This document shows, piece after piece, positions 7,208 through 12,230 of a stretch of DNA of 12,230 nt. A program made the position numbers and the translations under genes. The notes under the pieces are model-generated. The model made no database searches. It had not been told where the DNA came from and saw only the letters and a list, made by a program, of their open reading frames with translations. Origin of the DNA: Nostoc cf. edaphicum LEGE 07299 (GTDB lineage: Bacteria > Cyanobacteriota > Cyanobacteriia > Cyanobacteriales > Nostocaceae). Position 1 is the first letter of the stretch. The number at the start of each line of letters is the position of its first letter. Location of the stretch: positions 1-12,230 of the forward strand of contig NZ_JADEXF010000017.1 of NCBI RefSeq assembly GCF_015207245.1, read 5' to 3'.

Positions 7208-8215
7208 TTACAAATCAGTCATCAACCTCGCCTTACGGAGAAAGAATTGCAGTACCGTTTCTTCACGGGAAATAATATCAACCCTACCCTCCATACCCAA
7301 TTGAATGTGATACTGGTTTTTCCCTTTACCTAAAACCAAAGTTTCTGGTTCAATAGTCACTTCATAAAAAGCACCAGGCGCAGTAGCTTTTGGGTTAGTA
7401 GTTCCATTCATAGATGCATTTGTGCCATTTTTTTGAGGAGCGAATGCCTTCGGCACGGCTTTGCCGAACGCATCTGGAGAAATCGTCTGCACTTGACCAT
7501 TCAGAGTACCATAATCTAGGTAAGGACAAGCACTTACCCGCATTTGGACTTTTTGATCAATTTTTAACTTACTTTGCTCATCAGATGCCACTGCTGCCTT
7601 CAAAACTTGAGGTGCATCAGAGGGGACAATTTGCAATACTTCCTCGCCAGCACGCACAGTTTGACCTGGGTTTCGCAGATTGAGTTGGGAAATGATACCA
7701 TCGGCAGTAGCTGCGATCGCTTGGGCGAGAATAGAACGATAAGGCCAAACCCGTTGCAGATATCTTCCCAGTCCGCCAATTTTATCTGATTCTTGTTGAT
7801 AAAAACGACTGTCGTCTGGAGTCAGCAGTAACATGACGCCATTACCCCAACCTGCCATTAATTCTTGACGGGTAAGGTAACGGATACCAACACCAGGGTC
7901 AGCAATGACATATTTTTTGCCTTTTTGCCCGTATAAAACGACCCAGTGGTACCCTTTCCAGTGGATAACTGCTGGTAGGGGAGCTTGATCTAATTGGTCG
8001 AGTAATTGGGGACTAGCTTTAACTTGGCGGGCGTTGAATCCTAGTACTTCTGCACCCCGCTTCAATCCCAGCAAGGATGTTCCTCTAGAACCAGTACCTA
8101 CGGCTTCTCGGATGCGGTTGAGGGTAAATGTGCGTCCGTGGTGTTTGGCGATGGTTGCAAGACTCGCAGCCCCGCAGTCTTCTTCGCTGTGTTGTTGGAT
8201 AATTGGGTATTTCAT
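7208..8215 (-). CDS. C39 leader peptidase fused in frame to HlyD adaptor C-terminus (deletion chimera)
   Basis: The frame opens at 8278, but M22 (ATG at 8215-8213) begins the standard C39 start MKYPIIQQHSEEDCGAASL, so I use it. Numbering here is from 8278. Residues 22-155 form a C39 peptidase domain with all catalytic residues: Q29, C35, H111 (GYHWVV) and D127 (ADPG). These domains cut double-glycine leaders on export substrates. Residues 168-187 (LGRYLQRVWPYRSILAQA) are the usual beginning of the ABC transmembrane domain. The sequence then changes to ADGIISQLNLRNPGQTVRAGEEVLQIVP (192-219), the lipoyl/barrel-sandwich half of an HlyD membrane-fusion protein, and continues to a normal HlyD-like C-terminus. 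The ABC membrane and ATPase domains and the front of HlyD are absent. The join lies at about 7713-7720 on a HIP1 site. No transmembrane segment is visible, so it cannot export by itself. It lies next to a double-glycine substrate gene. Confidence 0.85.
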   Translation of the reverse strand: MKYPIIQQHSEEDCGAASLATIAKHHGRTFTLNRIREAVGTGSRGTSLLGLKRGAEVLGFNARQVKASPQLLDQLDQAPLPAVIHWKGYHWVVLYGQKGKKYVIADPGVGIRYLTRQELMAGWGNGVMLLLTPDDSRFYQQESDKIGGLGRYLQRVWPYRSILAQAIAATADGIISQLNLRNPGQTVRAGEEVLQIVPSDAPQVLKAAVASDEQSKLKIDQKVQMRVSACPYLDYGTLNGQVQTISPDAFGKAVPKAFAPQKNGTNASMNGTTNPKATAPGAFYEVTIEPETLVLGKGKNQYHIQLGMEGRVDIISREETVLQFFLRKARLMTDL

Positions 8216-8252
8216 AATTTGTATATGGAATCTTTCATCCTCTGCAAGATAA

Positions 8253-8271
8253 TCGGGGCAGAAAGCCCCGA
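8253..8271 (-). promoter_or_regulatory. GC hairpin in the leader of the C39-HlyD gene
   Basis: TCGGGGC (8253-8259) pairs perfectly with GCCCCGA (8265-8271) around the 5-nt loop AGAAA. It lies 37 bp upstream of the preferred start codon (8215). There is no T run on either side, so it is not a standard terminator. It may shape the intercistronic mRNA between the substrate and the peptidase genes (inference). If translation starts at 8278 the hairpin is inside the coding region. Confidence 0.4.
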
Positions 8272-8349
8272 CACCCAATATTTAACTCCTGAGAACCAAA
8301 AATTTGACCCTGGAGTTATTGACGATCTCAAAGTTTTCAGGAGTGCTTT

Positions 8350-8778
8350 TTAAGCATAGACTGCGTAGACTACGTCATAAATAGAGCCGCTTCCACTAAT
8401 GCGTGTTGTTACAGTACCATTTGTAGGAGTGCTTCCAACAGTAAAACCGCCTAGATATTCATCGGAACCAGTAAATAAACCGCCGTCGGAATCAAAGAAA
8501 TTAATGCTTGCAGTCCCACTAAAATACCTATCTATGTTGAAAGTGACGGCTTCGCCAGCATCTACGTCGTTAGTTTTATTGGTTTTATATCCATTTATTC
8601 TGGCATATACGTCGTCTCCATTCCTACTACCGAAGTCTGCATTTGCTTGAATTGCAGTAGCGCTATACAACCAAAGCGTAGCACCACCTTCAATGACAGA
8701 TCCTTCTTCGGGAGTTAAGTCAGTAAATAATTGTTCTTGATCGACAACGGAATTGCTAGAGGTAGAAATATTCGACAT
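8350..8778 (-). CDS. double-glycine-leader secreted protein with C2-like beta-rich core
   Basis: This 142-aa protein is cysteine-free and acidic. Its N-terminus is a double-glycine leader, DLTPEEGSVIEGG, with L21 at -12, E25 at -8, I29 at -4 and GG at 31-32. The usual L at -7 is replaced by G26. C39 peptidases cut after such a GG, which would release a 110-residue product. That product is beta-rich: DDVYARINGYKT (55-66), AVTFNI (77-82), then ASINFFDSDGG (90-100) and SDEYLGGFTV (105-114). This layout recalls C2-type calcium-binding sandwiches; that is resemblance only. It is larger than a classical bacteriocin. A strong Shine-Dalgarno AGGAG (8786-8790) lies 7 bp before the ATG. It is followed by the C39-containing gene, its likely processing enzyme or the remnant of one. 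Confidence 0.82.
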   Translation of the reverse strand: MSNISTSSNSVVDQEQLFTDLTPEEGSVIEGGATLWLYSATAIQANADFGSRNGDDVYARINGYKTNKTNDVDAGEAVTFNIDRYFSGTASINFFDSDGGLFTGSDEYLGGFTVGSTPTNGTVTTRISGSGSIYDVVYAVYA

Positions 8779-8806
8779 GGTTTTTCTCCTTTTTTAGTTG
8801 ATTGAT

Positions 8807-8845
8807 ATTATCTTTAAGCCCCATGCAGAACTGATTAAGTCAGTT
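8807..8845 (-). promoter_or_regulatory. putative promoter and operator palindrome of the double-glycine gene
   Basis: Reading towards the double-glycine gene, a GATAAT -10-like box (8812-8807) lies 28 bp before the ATG. A 17-bp near-perfect palindrome, AACTGATTAAGTCAGTT (8829-8845; one G-T pair when folded), sits where the -35 would be. No good -35 consensus is seen. A repressor or activator site is a reasonable reading but unproven. The rest of the 276-bp divergent gap holds no gene I can support. Confidence 0.35.
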
Positions 8846-9011
8846 TTGATTCACCTTGCTTGCATCTTTTTTGTGATACTTACTAAATGAATCTCTCTGC
8901 ATATCACTCTTTACGATGACTTTTAGTTTTTATGCACCGAGAATAGAAAATTTGGAAAAAAATCTGTAAAATCCTTATGCAGCAAGGAATTAGCTTTTGG
9001 CTGTATGGCTG

Positions 9012-9017
9012 TATAAT
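9012..9017 (+). promoter_or_regulatory. -10 box (TATAAT) before the sigma-like gene
   Basis: A perfect TATAAT stands 37 bp upstream of the ATG at 9055, with no recognisable -35 at 17 bp. It lies inside the longer version of the reading frame that would start at 8977. This supports the later start codon. Confidence 0.4.
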
Positions 9018-9054
9018 TAAAATTAGCTATGTTTCAAACAGCGACAACTATTCC

Positions 9055-10254
9055 ATGCAACCCCGACAGGGCATTGTTGAAATCTTTTCTACATTTGTGC
9101 AATTTGATCTAGATCAATTTAGTGGTTGGGCAACAGATGCCAAACTACGACGCAGTATGAAAGTTTGTCTGGAGTCGTCAACTGAGAAATCAGATACCTT
9201 TTGGGCACTTTACTGGTATAGAGTTTGGCAGACTCAATCTAGTACTGTGGCACTTGCACATATTTCTGCTTATTTACAAGAGGTGTGCTATTGGACTGCC
9301 AGGAAATTCGCCCTCAACTTTCCCACGCAGTCGTCTGTAGCAGACTGTTTTCAGATGACGATCGCTCATATTAACAAAATACTCAAAACTTTCAACCCTC
9401 AATACAGTTCGCATTTAAAAGCCTATGCAGAATTAGCTTTTGAATCGATTATCAAAGATGCACTACGCTTACGTCGGGAAGCAGACATTTGCTCAGACTG
9501 GGCATTATTGCATAAACTTAGCCGTAAACGACTAGTGCAATCATTACAAAATGCCGGATTTAACGCCGAAAGCATTGAGAGTTATGTTTTAGCCTGGGAA
9601 TGCTTTAAGGAACTCTACACGGGTAACAATACAAAAATTCGTCAACTGACTAAACCAGATGCTCAGACTTGGGAGGCTATTAGTAATCTTTATAATGCAG
9701 AACGTTTAAGCCGATTGAGTTCACCCACTGCCGCAGTCAATCAGCAAACTATAGAAACCTGGGTATTATCCGCTGCTAAAGCTGCCCGTACTTTCCTCTA
9801 TCCTAAGTTTGTTTCCACAGACGCTCCCCTCAAAGAAGATGAGGGTAGTTTATTAGATATATTGCCTGTAGATTGGCAAACATCTTTACTAACAGAAATT
9901 ATTGAGCAGGAAGAAGCTGCGAATATGCGATCGCAGCAAACTCAGTTAAACCAAGTTTTGTCCGAAGCGATCGCTGCACTCGATGCTGAGTCCCAAAAAG
10001 TACTACAAACTTACTACATTCAACAACTGACTCAACAAGAAATTGCTGCACAGCTAGAAATTAAGCAATATACTGTTTCTCGTCGCCTGAGCAGCATTAA
10101 AAAGTCATTGCTTCTGACTCTGACGCAATGGAGTCAAAACACCTTGCATATTTCCCCTAAATCAGACGTAGTAGATGCGATAAACGCAAGTTTAGAGGAA
10201 TGGCTTAAAGTCCAATATAGCCATACCCAAATTCAATCAGTAGACAAGAAATAA
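9055..10254 (+). CDS. sigma-70-like regulator with region 4 helix-turn-helix
   Basis: The frame opens at 8977, but the first 26 residues (ISFWLYGCIIKIS and so on) look untranslated and contain a TATAAT. The ATG at 9055, beginning MQPRQGIVEIF, is preferred and gives 399 aa. A C-terminal sigma region 4-like domain spans about residues 302-356. It shows IAALDAESQKVLQTYY, then the helix-turn-helix LTQQEIAAQLEIKQYTVSRR and SIKKSLL, as used for -35 contact. An upstream stretch, NPQYSSHLKAYAELAFESII (about 114-133), resembles the end of sigma region 2, but a full region 2 with a clear -10-melting motif is not evident. It could be a divergent sigma factor or a sigma-derived regulator. HIP1 sites lie at 9927 and 9967. 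It is divergent from the double-glycine gene and 58 bp upstream of the DUF1822 gene, probably in one operon. Confidence 0.8.
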   Translation: MQPRQGIVEIFSTFVQFDLDQFSGWATDAKLRRSMKVCLESSTEKSDTFWALYWYRVWQTQSSTVALAHISAYLQEVCYWTARKFALNFPTQSSVADCFQMTIAHINKILKTFNPQYSSHLKAYAELAFESIIKDALRLRREADICSDWALLHKLSRKRLVQSLQNAGFNAESIESYVLAWECFKELYTGNNTKIRQLTKPDAQTWEAISNLYNAERLSRLSSPTAAVNQQTIETWVLSAAKAARTFLYPKFVSTDAPLKEDEGSLLDILPVDWQTSLLTEIIEQEEAANMRSQQTQLNQVLSEAIAALDAESQKVLQTYYIQQLTQQEIAAQLEIKQYTVSRRLSSIKKSLLLTLTQWSQNTLHISPKSDVVDAINASLEEWLKVQYSHTQIQSVDKK

Positions 10255-10312
10255 TTTTGTCTCTTCCCTCTCCCTAGTATGGTCTTTATATGGAGCCATT
10301 TTCAAATTATTT

Positions 10313-11464
10313 ATGTTGAATCCACCTGCCCCATTCACTATTGACTCACAGCATTTATACCTGGAAATTACTCAATCTCCAGAGGCGCAAGAACAACGAT
10401 ACTCAACCGCTGGTGCTTGTCAACGTGGGTGGGTAAATCAAAAATGCTTGCAAGCATTTTTGCCTTGGTTCAAGGAGGAAATTGCTCCCACCGCCAGAGT
10501 TTATCCTAACAGTGCGGCATTGCCGAGTTTTTGGGAAGTAGTCAATGGCACAGCTATTACTTTCGATCGCGATCGCCTAGTATTAATTCCCACCTTGGCG
10601 ATGGATGACGATGAGTTACGGGTACCGCAAGAATGGGTAGATATACCAGAGTGGGTTGCTGACTATTACATAGCAGTACAAGTTAATCCCGATGAGGGCT
10701 GGATGAAGGTTTTTGGTTACACAACCCATCAAATTCTGAAAACAAAAGGGGTTTACGATGCTGGCGATCGCACTTACAGCTTGGAAAGTGAAGATTTAAT
10801 TCCAGATATTAATGTGCTGTGGGTTACACGCCAACTTAATCAGCTAGAAGCTTTACGTGCTGAGATTGCACCTTTAGATCCGATTGCCAAAACCCAGGCA
10901 GAAAACCTTTTAGAAAGATTGGGCGATCGCGATGTGAAATTCCCACGTTTGGCAGTTCCATTTTCACTCTGGGGTGCGCTCTTAACACATAGCGGTTGGC
11001 GAAAAAAGTTGTATGAACTGCGTCAGGGTTTACTCATACAACAGTCAATTCCGCAATGGTTGCAGACAGGAGTAGCCAATTTAGCCCAACAGTGGGGATG
11101 GGAAAAAAGAGAATTCGTTGTAGTACCTGCCGGAATGCGGAGTGCAGAACCAGTTCTCGGCTTGTCTCGGCAAATAATCATTGCAGAGCAAACATACGAG
11201 TTACGTATTTTACCAAAAAGCGCTTCTGAGGATTATGTTTGGCGTTTTGAATTGCGAAGTACAACTCTTGATGGTCAAATTCCGGCTGGGTTTAAGCTTC
11301 GACTGCTAACGGAAGACTTACAAGCTTTTGAAAATAATGAAGATACGGCAACAACCCCTGTAGATATGTTGTATTTGGAAGTAATTTTGGAACTAGGAGA
11401 AGGATTGGTTTGGGAAATAGAACCCACACCTGAAGACTATGACCGAGAGATTTTGCGGTTTTAA
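10313..11464 (+). CDS. DUF1822 family protein
   Basis: This 383-aa protein matches the cyanobacterial DUF1822 family. The early part contains YLEITQSPEAQEQRY and then an N-terminal module ending in FLPWFKEEIAP (about 49-59). FWEVVNGTAITFDRDRLVLIPT (about 72-93), WVADYYIAVQVNPDEGWMKVFGYTTH (about 113-138), and a C-terminal beta-rich part are also present. There is no signal peptide, so it is cytoplasmic. The biochemical activity of the family is unknown to me. From memory, DUF1822 genes often stand between a sigma-like gene and a CHAT-domain gene in filamentous cyanobacteria, exactly as here. This suggests a link between transcription control and a caspase-like protein. HIP1 is frequent in the gene (10569, 10764, 10923). 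Confidence 0.85.
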   Translation: MLNPPAPFTIDSQHLYLEITQSPEAQEQRYSTAGACQRGWVNQKCLQAFLPWFKEEIAPTARVYPNSAALPSFWEVVNGTAITFDRDRLVLIPTLAMDDDELRVPQEWVDIPEWVADYYIAVQVNPDEGWMKVFGYTTHQILKTKGVYDAGDRTYSLESEDLIPDINVLWVTRQLNQLEALRAEIAPLDPIAKTQAENLLERLGDRDVKFPRLAVPFSLWGALLTHSGWRKKLYELRQGLLIQQSIPQWLQTGVANLAQQWGWEKREFVVVPAGMRSAEPVLGLSRQIIIAEQTYELRILPKSASEDYVWRFELRSTTLDGQIPAGFKLRLLTEDLQAFENNEDTATTPVDMLYLEVILELGEGLVWEIEPTPEDYDREILRF

Positions 11465-11753
11465 ATGTTACCTTCAGAAATCTTCACGTTTAGCCTCTAT
11501 TATTTACTCTTAAACTAAATTTCACTACACACAACAACCTATTTAGCAACCAAGATATATATAGCAGGGTGTAAGGGCACGGCAGTGTCCATTGGTGTCA
11601 ATTTAACGTGAAACCCTTGTCAAGACGTGATATTGAGTTCATTCACTTATGGTTACTCACAGCGTCACCTCACCCCGGTTTTGTTTAAAGCCAAAACCGC
11701 CCCTCCCTTTACCAAGGCTACGGTGTACATACAAGTCGAATTACCCCCCTCAA

Positions 11754-11774
11754 TCCCCCCTTGTAAAGGGGGGA
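11754..11774. repeat. perfect 9-bp hairpin inside the MITE-like element
   Basis: TCCCCCCTT (11754-11762) pairs with AAGGGGGGA (11766-11774) around a 3-nt loop GTA. It is very stable in both strands' transcripts and can hinder or stop transcription running from DUF1822 towards the CHAT gene. Confidence 0.8.
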
Positions 11775-11867
11775 AGCCGGAAATCTAGTTCCCTCTTAAA
11801 GGGGCTAGAGAATTGTCGCCCACTAACTAACCTTGTAAAGGGAAGAAGCCGGAAATCCAGTTCCCTC
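11760..11867 (+). repeat. 36-bp direct duplication inside the MITE-like element
   Basis: Positions 11760-11795 and 11832-11867 match at 33 of 36 positions, offset by 72 bp. Each carries the core AAGCCGGAAATC followed by AGTTCCCTC. The pair suggests the element grew by internal tandem duplication. Confidence 0.85.
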
Positions 11868-11885
11868 CCCTTTGCAAGGGGAGGG
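11863..11885. repeat. perfect 10-bp hairpin inside the MITE-like element
   Basis: CCCTCCCCTT (11863-11872) pairs with AAGGGGAGGG (11876-11885) around the loop TGC. It is related in sequence to the hairpin at 11754-11774 and lies just after the second copy of the 36-bp duplication. Confidence 0.8.
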
Positions 11886-11992
11886 TTAGGGTGGGGTAAA
11901 GCGTATATGGGATAAGCGTTTGGGCTTAAGTTGACACCAATGGGCACTGCCGTGTCCCTACGGGCATACTCAACATCTAGGGAGAACTAGCT

Positions 11993-12230
11993 GTGGACAA
12001 GTTAATCATCTTAAAGTTAGGAGAGGGAAACTTTGAACAAGGGTTTACCGTAACTCTACAGATTGGCGATGAAAATGTCCGCCCGACTGTGGAAATCACA
12101 GGTGAGCTTCCCCCCAACCCGGAAATTCTCCGCGATTATCACCGTTGGCAATCTATTTATCATAATTTAAAGTTGCCATCTCGTCCGATTGGTTTACCTA
12201 AAGAACTCAACCAAGCCCCCAGCTTAGAAT
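11993..12230 (+). CDS. N-terminus of a probable CHAT-domain (caspase-like) protein, cut by the window end
   Basis: A GTG at 11993 with a good Shine-Dalgarno AGGGAG (11979-11984, 8 bp spacing) opens a frame that stays open to the window edge, giving 79 codons. The residues DKLIILKLGEGNFEQGFTVT, LQIGDENVRP, ITGELPPNPEI and YHRWQSIYHNL match the N-terminal module I associate with cyanobacterial CHAT-domain proteins. That module comes before the peptidase-like CHAT domain, which would be downstream. The catalytic His and Cys are outside the window, so the assignment rests on the N-terminus and on the neighbours (sigma-like gene, DUF1822). The MITE-like element ends 34 bp before the start codon, so expression of this gene may be altered. 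Confidence 0.7.
   Translation, partial: MDKLIILKLGEGNFEQGFTVTLQIGDENVRPTVEITGELPPNPEILRDYHRWQSIYHNLKLPSRPIGLPKELNQAPSLE

Larger units (their letters stand above)
11574..11958. mobile_element. 385-bp MITE-like element with terminal inverted repeats and TA borders
   Basis: The DNA at 11571-11606 and the inverse of 11926-11961 match at 32 of 36 positions. The arms begin AGGGCACGGCAGTGTCC on the left and GGGACACGGCAGTGCCC on the inverted right end. TA dinucleotides (11572-11573 and 11959-11960) stand at both borders, the target duplication expected of IS630/Tc1-mariner transposases. The interior has no transposase and no convincing gene. It holds two GC hairpins and a 36-bp direct duplication. 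This fits a non-autonomous miniature element. It occupies most of the 528-bp gap between the DUF1822 gene and the CHAT gene; without it that gap would be about 141 bp. The other 106 bp after DUF1822 (11465-11570) are AT-rich with nothing recognised. Confidence 0.75.

Noticed and set aside
8253..8271. Intrinsic terminator between the double-glycine and C39 genes
   Set aside because: The stem is strong, but no T run follows on either strand.
8216..8278. Upstream start for the C39-HlyD protein
   Set aside because: The extra 21 residues cover a GC hairpin and precede the conserved MKYPIIQQHSEEDC start.
7414..8650. Plus-strand frames opposite the C39-HlyD and double-glycine genes
   Set aside because: They are antisense to well-supported coding regions and have no recognisable domains.
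8977..9054. Longer N-terminus for the sigma-like protein
   Set aside because: It contains a TATAAT box and hydrophobic residues unlike the rest of the protein, so the ATG at 9055 is preferred.
11649..11947. Two small frames inside the MITE-like element
   Set aside because: Their protein sequences are direct translations of the GC hairpins and the 36-bp duplication, with no start signal and no domain.

Overview
The window comes from a filamentous, Nostoc-like cyanobacterium. The evidence is eight copies of the HIP1 octamer GCGATCGC, several families of short tandem repeats in the intergenic DNA, and typically cyanobacterial proteins: DUF1818, DUF1822, a CHAT-type N-terminus and a Tps-type haemagglutinin with an NPNGILFG motif. 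The exact species cannot be named from the sequence.

Positions 1-2126 carry housekeeping-type genes on the + strand. They are a membrane-anchored protein of unknown function (172-819), a DUF1818 protein (876-1241), tRNA-Pro(GGG) with an intrinsic terminator (1292-1416), and a HIT-family nucleotide hydrolase (1650-2000). The gaps hold four different 7- or 8-base tandem repeats. A stand-alone RibD C-terminal-type reductase (2127-2807, -) converges on the HIT gene across a GC-rich hairpin region. A secreted DUF2252 protein (2985-3776, +) has lost its C-terminal part.

Positions 3755-8778 hold a minus-strand secretion-related block. In transcription order it contains a 142-aa protein with a double-glycine leader (8778-8350), a chimeric protein joining a C39 leader peptidase to the C-terminal half of an HlyD-type adaptor (8215-7208), and a large TpsA-like filamentous haemagglutinin (7050-3844). 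The first two look like remains of a C39-ABC transporter/HlyD export locus and its substrate. The whole ABC transporter and the front of the adaptor are missing, and the join falls on a HIP1 palindrome. The haemagglutinin gene lies between two 59-bp direct repeats (54/59 identical), and the DUF2252 truncation lies next to one of them.

Positions 8977-12230 carry a + strand cluster divergent from the double-glycine gene. It has a sigma-70-region-4-like regulator (9055-10254), a DUF1822 protein (10313-11464) and the first 79 codons of a probable CHAT-domain protein (11993 to the window end). This looks like a co-operating signalling set. It is split by a 385-bp non-coding element (11574-11958) that has about 28-bp terminal inverted repeats, TA dinucleotides at both borders and internal GC hairpins, which fits a MITE of the IS630/Tc1-mariner type.

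The points most worth following are the C39-HlyD chimera, the double-glycine substrate beside it, the repeat-flanked haemagglutinin cassette, and the MITE-interrupted sigma/DUF1822/CHAT cluster.
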